This document shows, piece by piece, positions 1 to 7,021 of a stretch of DNA of 7,032 nucleotides (positions within the stretch are counted from its first letter, which is position 1; every line of letters starts with the position of its first letter). The stretch is from Ruminococcus difficilis. GTDB taxonomy: Bacteria > Bacillota_A > Clostridia > Oscillospirales > Acutalibacteraceae. The DNA is taken from NCBI RefSeq assembly GCF_016680995.1, contig NZ_JAEQMG010000004.1:1-7032 (forward strand). Direction: 5' to 3'. A program made the position numbers and the translations under genes. A model generated the notes under the pieces. The model had not been told where the DNA came from and did no database searches. It saw only the letters and a list, made by a program, of their open reading frames with translations.

Positions 1-67
1 ATGAAATCACCGCCGCGAAATATAAAAGTCCCGCTATCGGGTGTATCTTACAAAAGGAATCCTTCAT
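1..67 (-). CDS. Probable ECF transporter T component, N-terminus only (runs off the window)
   Basis: Reading leftwards from the ATG at 67-65, an open frame of 22 codons continues to the window edge without a stop. It begins MKDSFCKIHP and goes on GLLYFAAV, turning hydrophobic. From family knowledge, a short polar start followed by an 'HP' and a first membrane helix with 'YFA' is typical of energy-coupling-factor T subunits (EcfT/CbiQ-like) in Clostridia, which couple ATPases to a substrate-binding S protein. The ATG shares its A with the TGA of the upstream DUF4430 gene (TGATG), and GGAG lies 6 nt before it, so it is translationally coupled as the fourth cistron of the B12-riboswitch operon. 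This makes a B12 or other corrinoid importer the likely job. Only the first residues are visible, so the family call is tentative; the existence of a coupled gene is firmer. Confidence 0.6.
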   Translation of the reverse strand, partial: MKDSFCKIHPIAGLLYFAAVIS

Positions 68-876
68 CAGTTGCTCCACTTCAAGTCGTGTCCGAGCTGA
101 CAGGTGTAGCGGAATTCAACCGTGTCGCCGTTTTTCAGCACGTAACGAGAACAGCCGTAGTTAGGCGCCCATCCGTTTACTCCGTAAACCCAGCCTGACT
201 GGTCGCCGCAGTCGAATTCATACAGGTTGCCGATAGCCTTGATGTAAGCTGAATTGTATGCCGGCGTAAAGCTGTGATCAAGGTGGATTTTCTTTTCCTT
301 ACATACTCTGACTAGCAAATCAAAGACCGATTCGCCCTCCGAAAACTCAAATTGCTCGGGTTTTAATATCCAGCCGTCTGAAGGCACAAGCTCATGATAT
401 TCCTCGTCGAGCTTATCCATATTGTCGAGAATTGTCGCACAGGAAATCGACAGAGTACACCTGAGAGTATTGTCCTGCGTTGTCTGCTCCTGCGGCTCAA
501 CGGGCTGAGGCTTGTCCGTCGGCACAGGGTCGGTCTTGTATTTGTCCGTCGTCGGCTCAACAGGTTCCGCGGCTGAGTTTTCGGCGGTCGTCTGCTGTCG
601 GGTGGAAGCCTCTGCGGTCGTCGGAGCTGTTGTATCGACTGGGGTTGTGTCATCGATAGCTTTATCGGTTGTATTCTCCGCCGTCGATGACTGTGCATTC
701 TTGCGTGTAATGGGACCTGTCGCCGAGGTTGCGTCTGCCGAAAAGGTCGGTGCTTCGTCAGGCGCAGCCGCGTCCTCGTTAATACTGTTTCCCGCCGCAA
801 AAGCAATCACTAAAGCCGCAACGATTGCTGCGGCTGTGATGATAAAGAATTTATATTTTTTGATGAAGGGTATCAT
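67..876 (-). CDS. Membrane-anchored DUF4430 (transcobalamin C-terminal-like) protein
   Basis: 269 aa. Residues 1-9 are basic, 10-28 form one hydrophobic segment (uncleaved signal anchor), 31-137 are a low-complexity Thr/Pro/Ala/Glu stalk, and 139-265 form a DUF4430 domain. Hallmarks are DGWILKP (167-173), EGESVFDLL (180-188), NSAYI (208-212), the core SGWVYGVNGW (227-236), NYGCSRY (239-245), KNGDTVEFRYT (248-258) and LGHDL (261-265). The domain holds six cysteines (140, 146, 192, 223, 242, 259), which could form disulfides outside the cell. DUF4430 is related to the beta domain of intrinsic factor and transcobalamin that closes over cobalamin; binding here is inferred. The start has AAGGCGGG about 8 nt upstream, overlapping the TAA of the toroid gene 12 bp away. 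It lies between the toroid gene and a probable ECF T subunit, so it may hold the ligand at the membrane for hand-over. The stalk has the length to span peptidoglycan. Confidence 0.85.
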   Translation of the reverse strand: MIPFIKKYKFFIITAAAIVAALVIAFAAGNSINEDAAAPDEAPTFSADATSATGPITRKNAQSSTAENTTDKAIDDTTPVDTTAPTTAEASTRQQTTAENSAAEPVEPTTDKYKTDPVPTDKPQPVEPQEQTTQDNTLRCTLSISCATILDNMDKLDEEYHELVPSDGWILKPEQFEFSEGESVFDLLVRVCKEKKIHLDHSFTPAYNSAYIKAIGNLYEFDCGDQSGWVYGVNGWAPNYGCSRYVLKNGDTVEFRYTCQLGHDLKWSN

Positions 877-888
877 AATAATCCCGCC

Positions 889-2022
889 TTAATGTGAAGC
901 GATGTAGCGTTGAGTTTCGGTGACAAATGTGACCTTTATTTCGCCTTGACTGTCCGCACCTGCGATTTTGAGCTGCCTGAGATTGAGCGTTTCAAGCTCG
1001 GCAATAGCTTTCTGAGCCAAGGTCGCGTCTGTGATATCGACCGTGCCGTCAAGATTCAGATCATACTCTGTCAGCAGATCGCACATATCATAAAGTGATG
1101 ATTTGCCTTCGCGGAGTCTGTTCGCGGCGGTCATTGCGTAAAACGCCTGTTCGGTCGACATCTGATTGTATTCACCGCCGATATTATGCGCAAAGCCGTT
1201 TTCGAGCGAAAAGCGAAGCAGACAGTCAACAATGCTGTTGCCGCTCTTGATAAATCTCCCGTCGGTTTCGGGGTCAATGCCGAGGGCTGACAGAGCGGTT
1301 ATCATCTGCGCGCAGCTTTCGGGAGAGTCGGTAGCTTCCGAAAGTCCGCCGTCATCACGCTGGATTGCGGAATAGTATCCCAATGCCTTATCAACTGCGC
1401 ATTTTACAGCTTCATTTTTTTTATAATACGGAGCGAGAGCCTGTATCGCCATTCCCGTCATATCAGGATCGGCGCCCTGCTCACCGATAGCCCAGCCGCC
1501 TGCCGGAAGCTGCTTTTCCAGTATATAATCGAACAGCTTCTCACGGGTAGTTTGCTCTTTTGAGGTCGTTTCGGGTATTTCATATTGCAGGCTGTCAAGC
1601 GCGATCAACGCCCAGACAGGGCCGTTAATACCCTGCTTTTTTACAAAATTAAAGTCCGCAAGAGGCTGCAGCAGGTTATATCCGTTCACATTCTCGGGAT
1701 TCTTGCCTATAGCTGTCAAAGCTAATATAAGGCGCGAGTTTTCGGTTGATTTATTTCGGTCCAGCTTAGCGCTGCCCTTTTCGTTAATATAATCAACAAC
1801 GTTGCGATAATATCCTTCCGCCGTTTCATCGGGCAGGATTCCAGCGCGTGCAAGCCCGATAACAAGCCACTCGCCGCCGATTGAACCTACCTGCGGCACA
1901 GGACAGCTGAGAAGCTGCTCTTCTGTAGCCTGATATATCGCGTCGGTCTTGCTGCCTGATGCAAAAGCGGTAATCGGACACAGCAGCGCAAGCGCAAGCA
2001 CAAAACAAATCAGCTTTTTCAT
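889..2022 (-). CDS. Secreted alpha/alpha-toroid (transcobalamin alpha-domain-like) protein with C-terminal dockerin
   Basis: 377 aa. A signal peptide covers about residues 1-21 (MKKL, hydrophobic core, AFA-S cleavage). Residues about 30-305 form helix-pair repeats of the prenyltransferase/squalene-cyclase toroid type, with recurring Gly-rich turns: PAGGWAIG then DPDMTGMAIQALAPYY (185-200), DDGGLSEA then SPESCAQMITALSALG (233-248), and NGFAHNIGG then STEQAFYAMTAANR (289-302). The same fold forms the alpha domain of intrinsic factor and transcobalamin; no enzyme signature such as the DxDD acid of squalene-hopene cyclase is seen. Residues 318-376 are dockerin-like: the first calcium loop is intact (DLNLDGTVDITD, 321-332), while the second (from D357) has Gln and Phe at usual ligand positions. 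The ATG overlaps the upstream TGA by 4 nt (ATGA), implying coupled translation with the DUF4430-dockerin gene. Role inferred: the toroid half of a split extracellular cobalamin binder. A polysaccharide-related or other ligand role cannot be excluded by sequence alone. Confidence 0.8.
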   Translation of the reverse strand: MKKLICFVLALALLCPITAFASGSKTDAIYQATEEQLLSCPVPQVGSIGGEWLVIGLARAGILPDETAEGYYRNVVDYINEKGSAKLDRNKSTENSRLILALTAIGKNPENVNGYNLLQPLADFNFVKKQGINGPVWALIALDSLQYEIPETTSKEQTTREKLFDYILEKQLPAGGWAIGEQGADPDMTGMAIQALAPYYKKNEAVKCAVDKALGYYSAIQRDDGGLSEATDSPESCAQMITALSALGIDPETDGRFIKSGNSIVDCLLRFSLENGFAHNIGGEYNQMSTEQAFYAMTAANRLREGKSSLYDMCDLLTEYDLNLDGTVDITDATLAQKAIAELETLNLRQLKIAGADSQGEIKVTFVTETQRYIASH

Positions 2023-2981
2023 CTGGAAGCAATCATACGCTGGATAGCGGTCGTATCAAGTACGGAAACTCTTCCGTCGCCGTTGTATTCAGCGAGCTTG
2101 TTCTGTAACTCTGAGAAGCTCACGAGGTCAATGCTCGCCTTCTGAATGAGAGTTGCGTCTGTAATATCAACCTTGCCGTCAAAGTTTACGTCGCCGAGCT
2201 GTGCGTCCTCAGCCATTACGTGAACCTTATAAACGGTTTCCTCGGGATATGAGCCCGGCCAAGCGGCATTGCCGACGCCGATATAGAGTGTGTCGCCTGC
2301 CTTAACCTCGATCTCGTCGGTTTTTCTGTAGCCGACGCTCTCGGGAACGTACTCATTAATATACGTTCTCACCTGATAGTTCTTGTTCTCGGCTGTAGGA
2401 AGTACAAAAACATTTTTTGTTTCGTTACCGATCGTAACGGTGTAGTCGGTATTTGAGGGAGTAAATTCCTCGTTAAGAGCCGGACCGTCAATGCTGAGAG
2501 CCTTAAGGGCTGTTGTGGGATTGTTCCAGTCAGCACCGATATCCGAACCGATTTTTACAGAATATGTAAGCTCGAAGGTGTCGCCGTCTCTGAGGAAGAT
2601 GTAAGCGAGGTTGTTGTTGACTACCCAGTCGTTCTGTACACCCATCCAGCCGCTGTACTGTGCGGCGTCGTTCTCGGCAATACCGTTTACGGCAGCGATA
2701 TACGAACCCCACTGGGTATCGTTTACGGTGAGCTGAACATTATCCGCATTCAGCGCGGCTGTAACGGTCGAAAGAGCGTCCTTGCCCTCGGAAATATCGA
2801 CTGTCTTGTCATAAAGAACGCCTTCCCAAGCTGCTCCCTCGGAAACAGAATAGGTTTCGTTCTTTACGATCAGGCGGATTTTGTCGGTCGCGGCTGACGC
2901 GCTGAAAGAAACGCTTGCAGCCGATACCGCCGTCATAGCTGCCAGAGCTGTCGCGATAATGTTTTTGGGTATTTTTTTCAT
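2019..2981 (-). CDS. Secreted DUF4430 + cadherin-like + dockerin protein, first gene of the B12-riboswitch operon
   Basis: 320 aa. Signal peptide about 1-30 (MKKIPK, hydrophobic stretch, SASA-A site). Residues 34-142 are a DUF4430 domain, recognisable from SGWMGVQNDW (110-119) and LRDGDTFELTYS (130-141), matching the SGWVYGVNGW and KNGDTVEFRYT blocks of the third gene of the operon. Residues about 158-256 look like a cadherin-like beta-sandwich (LSIDG, FTPSNTDYTVTI, YKVHV). Residues 262-319 are a type I dockerin with two calcium loops: DVNFDGKVDITD (264-275) and a second from E298 to D309 with Glu at the first ligand position. There are no cysteines, unlike the other DUF4430 protein. The start is fixed by GGAGGAA 5 nt upstream and by the signal peptide. 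The protein is presumably exported and held on a cohesin-bearing surface scaffold. As the gene next to the B12 aptamer it should be the most directly controlled. Cobalamin binding is inferred from fold and riboswitch. Confidence 0.85.
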   Translation of the reverse strand: MKKIPKNIIATALAAMTAVSAASVSFSASAATDKIRLIVKNETYSVSEGAAWEGVLYDKTVDISEGKDALSTVTAALNADNVQLTVNDTQWGSYIAAVNGIAENDAAQYSGWMGVQNDWVVNNNLAYIFLRDGDTFELTYSVKIGSDIGADWNNPTTALKALSIDGPALNEEFTPSNTDYTVTIGNETKNVFVLPTAENKNYQVRTYINEYVPESVGYRKTDEIEVKAGDTLYIGVGNAAWPGSYPEETVYKVHVMAEDAQLGDVNFDGKVDITDATLIQKASIDLVSFSELQNKLAEYNGDGRVSVLDTTAIQRMIASR

Positions 2982-2986
2982 ATTGG

Positions 2987-3025
2987 TTCCTCCAAAAATT
3001 TTTGGGAAAGCAAAAATGCTTTTCC
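2987..3025 (-). promoter_or_regulatory. Ribosome binding site with two competing hairpins (riboswitch expression platform)
   Basis: The Shine-Dalgarno GGAGGAA occupies 2987-2993. A perfect 14-base palindrome, CCAAAAATTTTTGG (2992-3005), includes the first GG of that site, so folding it would hide part of the ribosome site. Just upstream, GGAAAAGCA (3017-3025) can pair with TGCTTTCC (3005-3012) around a UUUU loop, with one bulged A. The two helices share C3005 and abut, so forming the upstream hairpin should disfavour the SD-hiding one. This suggests translational control by B12, but no folding energies were computed and the palindrome is AT-rich and weak. No strong terminator (GC stem plus U-run) is seen in the leader. 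Confidence 0.5.
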
Positions 3026-3087
3026 GATATACTCAGAAAAGCACAACACAAAGAGCCGTGAAATCACGGTCAGGGTGGCTGCGCTTC

Positions 3088-3230
3088 TTCTTGTCCAAGA
3101 ATGCAAATCCAAGGCAATGCGGCAGCGATCTGACTTATGGCTCAAACCAAACACAGTAATGACAGTTGCTACGGATTCTCACCGTATTCTCTATTACATT
3201 TCGCAGCGCGAAAAAACGCAAAGCCTGTTA
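3088..3230 (-). promoter_or_regulatory. Cobalamin (B12) riboswitch aptamer, compact variant
   Basis: In transcript sense the region shows the order of B12-riboswitch landmarks: AATAGAGAATACGGTGAGAA followed by TCCGT (about 3173-3194, cf. the classic AATAGGGAAnnnGGTGnnAATCC, with ACGG/CCGT forming a hairpin), then ACTGT (3153-3157), then GAGCCATAAGTCAGATCGC and TGCC (3121-3143), which is the B12 box. AGGC at the 5' edge (3224-3227) can pair with GCCT at the 3' edge (3112-3115) to close the element. The usual CCCGC of loop 5 is replaced by TGTCAT, and the B12 box is about one base shorter than the common form. A hairpin TTCTTG-GA-CAAGAA (3088-3101) follows directly; its loop GACA is complementary to TGTC (3161-3164) of loop 5, a candidate kissing interaction. 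Location directly upstream of transcobalamin-like genes supports the call. Whether it prefers adenosyl- or methyl/aquo-cobalamin cannot be told here. Confidence 0.85.
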
Positions 3231-3243
3231 TTAAATTATTTCA

Positions 3244-3272
3244 AGTATATCATACAAACGCCGTGCCGTCAA
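3244..3272 (-). promoter_or_regulatory. Promoter of the B12 operon
   Basis: TTGACG (3267-3272) and TATACT (3244-3249) are separated by exactly 17 bp, and TG one base before the -10 makes it an extended -10 promoter. Each hexamer differs from the sigma-A consensus at one position. Transcription should start near 3237, a few bases before the riboswitch. The -35 box contains the TGA stop of the EamA gene, so the operon has its own start but is packed against the upstream gene. Confidence 0.75.
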
Positions 3273-4198
3273 TGCTTGTGCAGCTTATCAAACGGCAGCT
3301 GCACAAAAATTACCGAGCAAAACATGATAACGCAGCCGAGTATCTGAATGACGGTCATACTCTGATCCTGCTCGAGCCAGCCCATGCTGTAGGCAAAGTA
3401 GCTCGCGAGCGCTGAAATCACCGACTCCATGCTCATAATCATAGCGGCTATAGTCGGGTTAAAGTTCTTCTGACCGATGACCTGCAGCGTATAGGCAACG
3501 CCGCTCGACATGATACCTGTGTACAAAATCGGAATCGCGCCCTGAGTAATCTGCTCCCACGACGGATGCTCAATTATCAGGGCTATCGCGCCGCAGACTA
3601 CCGCGCAGACAAAAAACTGTATGCACGAGAGCAGAACTCCGTCGGTTTTCGGCGAGAAATAATCGACCAGCAGAATATGCACGGCAAAGAGAACCGCGCA
3701 GATTAGTACGAGTATATCTCCCGGGGAAAAGCTCAGGCTCTCCGTTATGCAGAGCATATAGAGCCCGACAACCGCACCCACAGCGCCTATCCAGACCGTG
3801 AAATGGCATTTCTTTCCGAGCAAAAGTCCGAAAATCGGCGTGAGGATTATATAGAGCGTTGTGATAAATCCCGCCTTGCCGACGGTTGTGTACTTTACAC
3901 CGTACTGCTGGAACATTCCCGCGGCGGCAAGCGCAAGACCGCAGCAAACGCCGCCGATAACTGTGATTTTTTTGTCGATCTTGAAGCTCTCGTTCCTGCC
4001 CGAAAAAATCTCGGGCTTCCTGAGCTTGATAAGCACGATCGGAATCAGTACAAGGAAGCCGAGAAAGTTACGCGCCGAGTTAAAGGTGAACGGCTCCATG
4101 TAGTTGTTGCCCATTGACTGAAAGACAAAGGCAACGCCCCAGATTATCGCGGTCAGAGAGAGATAAAAGCTGCTTTTTATGTTGTTCGTTTTGTTCAT
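3269..4198 (-). CDS. DMT superfamily permease with two EamA domains
   Basis: 309 aa integral membrane protein with about ten hydrophobic segments in two EamA-type halves. The first half carries the family start AIIWGVAFVFQ, then NSARNFLGFLVLIP and QQYGVKYTTVGKAGFITTLY with LTPIFGLLLGKK; the second carries DILVLICAVLFAVHILLVDY, then GVAYTLQVIGQK and MSMESVISALASYF near the end. Members of this group move small metabolites such as amino acids, nucleosides or amines out of or into the cell; substrate cannot be assigned. I chose the ATG at 4198 because AGGAG lies 7 nt upstream. An in-frame ATG at 4204 and a GTG at 4216 would overlap or precede that site and are less likely. It lies upstream of the B12 operon on the same strand with no visible terminator, so some read-through is possible. 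No direct link to B12 is evident. Confidence 0.9.
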   Translation of the reverse strand: MNKTNNIKSSFYLSLTAIIWGVAFVFQSMGNNYMEPFTFNSARNFLGFLVLIPIVLIKLRKPEIFSGRNESFKIDKKITVIGGVCCGLALAAAGMFQQYGVKYTTVGKAGFITTLYIILTPIFGLLLGKKCHFTVWIGAVGAVVGLYMLCITESLSFSPGDILVLICAVLFAVHILLVDYFSPKTDGVLLSCIQFFVCAVVCGAIALIIEHPSWEQITQGAIPILYTGIMSSGVAYTLQVIGQKNFNPTIAAMIMSMESVISALASYFAYSMGWLEQDQSMTVIQILGCVIMFCSVIFVQLPFDKLHKH

Positions 4199-4219
4199 TT
4201 CCATACTCCTTCGCACAAG

Positions 4220-4252
4220 TGATATTTTATCATATCAAAAAGTCAAATGCAA
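4220..4252 (-). promoter_or_regulatory. EamA gene promoter overlapped by an 18-bp dyad
   Basis: An extended -10, TGATAAAAT (-10 hexamer at 4224-4229), lies about 26 nt before the chosen start; a weak -35, TTGCAT (4247-4252), sits 17 bp upstream of it. The perfect inverted repeat TGATAT-N6-ATATCA (4220-4237) covers the -10, a position where a bound repressor would block initiation. It could equally be chance in AT-rich DNA. Confidence 0.45.
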
Positions 4253-4260
4253 GCGGCTTT

Positions 4261-4289
4261 CTCACAAACAATGCGGCTGCGCATACAAT
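4261..4289 (+). promoter_or_regulatory. Candidate feoA promoter
   Basis: TACAAT (4284-4289) matches the -10 consensus at five of six positions; CTCACA (4261-4266), 17 bp upstream, matches the -35 at four of six. Transcription would start near 4296, leaving a leader of about 16 nt. No clear Fur-type 19-bp box is visible nearby, so iron control cannot be shown. Confidence 0.4.
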
Positions 4290-4311
4290 GAAATGTAAAA
4301 GCGGTGATAGA

Positions 4312-4554
4312 ATGAATGAATTAATAAGACTATGTGATTTACAGATAAATAAAACGGCTGTTGTCGCTGAGTTTTGCGCCGGTAAGATGACACAGAGAAT
4401 AAACGACTTAGGCATTGTCGAGGGAAGCGAAATAACTCCCGTGTTCATCGCTCCCTTCGGCGACCCTGTCGCCTATTCCGTTAAGCATACTCTGATTGCT
4501 CTGCGCCGAAAGGACAGCAGACTGATATTGGTGAGGTGTGAAGATGACATATGA
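4312..4554 (+). CDS. feoA: FeoA, small SH3-like partner of the ferrous iron transporter
   Basis: 80 aa, the usual size for FeoA. The pattern is typical: an N-terminal LCDLQINKTAVVAEF strand region, the helix KMTQRINDLGIVEGSEI (25-41), then VFIAPFGDPVAYSVKHTLIALRR (44-66), where 'P.GDP..Y.v....iaLR' is the family signature. FeoA binds FeoB at the cytoplasmic face and supports iron uptake; it has no catalytic residues. I chose ATG 4312 because GGTGAT lies just upstream and the FeoA fold begins within a few residues. An in-frame ATG at 4288 would add eight polar residues, and its position inside the candidate -10 argues against it. The gene overlaps feoB by 11 bp. With feoB broken, this FeoA may lack a local partner. 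Confidence 0.88.
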   Translation: MNELIRLCDLQINKTAVVAEFCAGKMTQRINDLGIVEGSEITPVFIAPFGDPVAYSVKHTLIALRRKDSRLILVRCEDDI

Positions 4555-5584
4555 AATTGCGCTTGCGGGTAATCCGAACGTCGGAAAAAGCACTGTTTTC
4601 AACGCGCTGACGGGATTGAAGCAGCACACCGGCAACTGGACGGGAAAAACCGTCGAGCTGTGCACGGGTATGTTCAAATACCGCGATAACCTGTTCAGCG
4701 TAACCGACCTGCCCGGCACATACTCAATGAGGGGCTTTTCAAAGGAAGAAAGCGTATCGCGAAAGTATCTGAGCGAAAAGAAACCCGACTGCGTGATAAT
4801 TGTCGCTGACTCAAATGTTCTCGAGCGGAACCTGAGCTATGTATTAGAGATATTACAGCTGCAGCGCAATGCAGTTCTTTGTCTTAATATGAACGACGAA
4901 GCCCGGCGAAACGGCACTGTTATCAATACGGAAAAATTATCAAAGGAGCTCGGTATTCCCGTGCTGAAAACCTGCGCCGTGAAAAAGGCGGGCTTAGACG
5001 AATTAAAACAAACCGTGCTGAATATCTGCGAAAAACCGTCTTTCAGTCAAGACGAGATGAATACCGATACGTTTCTGCTGAACAACGCGCTCTTGCTCTC
5101 AAAAAAAAGCAAGGAGATCTGTGATAAATGCGTTTCCTACCGAAATAATACAAAACGCAGCGGCAGGCTTGACAAAATACTGACCTCAAAATCAACAGGA
5201 ATCCCGATTATGCTCGCCTTGTTTGCGCTGCTGTTCTGGATTACGGCGGTCGGCGCAAACTATCCCAGCGAATGGCTGAGCGCGCTGTTCGCGTTTATCA
5301 AGGAAAGACTGTATGAGCTATCTGACTGCATTCACGTGTCTGAATTTTTGAGCGGAATTCTGATTGATGGAGTGTACACAACGCTGAGCTGGGTGGTTTC
5401 GGTAATGCTGCCCCCGATGGCGATTTTCTTCCCTTTATTTTCAATAATCGAGGATTCCGGATACCTTCCGCGCATTGCCTTTAACCTCGACAAATTCTTC
5501 TCGCGCTGCGGCGCAAACGGCAAACAGAGCCTGAGCATGTGCTTGGTGTCTGATTGGCGATATTTAAGCCTTTTTTGTCGATAA
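4544..5584 (+). pseudogene. feoB: FeoB ferrous iron transporter, truncated after the first part of the permease
   Basis: 346 codons remain, whereas FeoB proteins are normally about 600-800 aa. The GTPase domain is complete: G1 GNPNVGKST (9-17), switch region HTGNWTGKTVE (28-38), G3 DLPGTYS (55-61), G4 NMND (115-118) and the G5-like CAVKKAGLDEL region (144-154). Hydrophobic segments follow at about 219-237, 243-253 and 282-301, then the conserved gate segment EDSGYLPRIAF (303-313) and CGANGKQSLSMC (322-333). In intact FeoB this continues with a GFGCNA-type block and the rest of the membrane domain. Here, after the Cys codon ending at 5542, the reading changes to unrelated residues and stops at 5582-5584. 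The other frames downstream do not resume FeoB, so this is a 3' loss rather than a simple frameshift. Start ATG 4544 has GAGGTG 5 nt upstream, within the end of feoA; GTG 4538 is less likely. Iron transport is presumably lost, though a soluble GTPase fragment could still be made. Confidence 0.85.
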
Positions 5585-5598
5585 TTACCAATATCCAC

Positions 5599-5628
5599 TT
5601 GACAATAAAAAGCGTGCTGTGCTATACT
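5599..5628 (+). promoter_or_regulatory. Enolase gene promoter
   Basis: A perfect -35, TTGACA (5599-5604), an 18-bp spacer and TATACT (5623-5628), with TG before the -10 (extended -10). This is a strong housekeeping promoter, as expected for a glycolytic gene. Initiation is predicted near 5635, giving a leader of about 88 nt before the enolase ATG. Confidence 0.8.
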
Positions 5629-5636
5629 ACATATAG

Positions 5637-5655
5637 TTAGTACGAACAGTGCTAA
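5637..5655 (+). other. Hairpin at the 5' end of the enolase mRNA
   Basis: TTAGTAC (5637-5643) pairs with GTGCTAA (5649-5655) as RNA over seven base pairs, one of them a U-G wobble, around the loop GAACA. It lies within a few bases of the predicted transcript start. Such 5' hairpins commonly protect abundant mRNAs from decay. The function is inferred. Confidence 0.45.
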
Positions 5656-5704
5656 ACCAATAAATATGGACTTGAAGGAGTTTTCCCTCGGTCTGTAAAT
5701 TTAA

Positions 5705-7021
<1,317 letters not shown>

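Noticed and set aside
363..892. Open frames on both strands over the Thr/Pro-rich stalk of the DUF4430 protein
   Set aside because: Low-complexity repetitive codons leave several frames open; the proteins are Arg/Ser- or Ala/Val-rich with no domain or ribosome site.
1025..2182. Near-identical DNA at 1025-1052 and 2155-2182 as a mobile or recombinational repeat
   Set aside because: Both encode the same dockerin calcium loop (VDITDAT), so shared ancestry of the module explains it.
3056..3069. Hairpin CCGTGATTTCACGG in the riboswitch leader as a terminator
   Set aside because: No U-run follows it directly; it may be part of the expression platform, but termination is not supported.
3075..3415. 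Plus-strand open frames of about 90 codons across the riboswitch and the end of the permease gene
   Set aside because: They run antisense to a structured RNA and to a conserved membrane protein, with no good start site and no family resemblance.
4114..4311. N-terminal extension of feoA back into the permease gene
   Set aside because: The added residues are not FeoA-like, overlap the antisense permease gene, and lie upstream of the candidate promoter; the start at 4312 has a ribosome site.
5556..5576. Possible terminator after the feoB remnant (GGC...GCC followed by six T)
   Set aside because: The stem is only three base pairs with a nine-base AT-rich loop; too weak to call as an intrinsic terminator.
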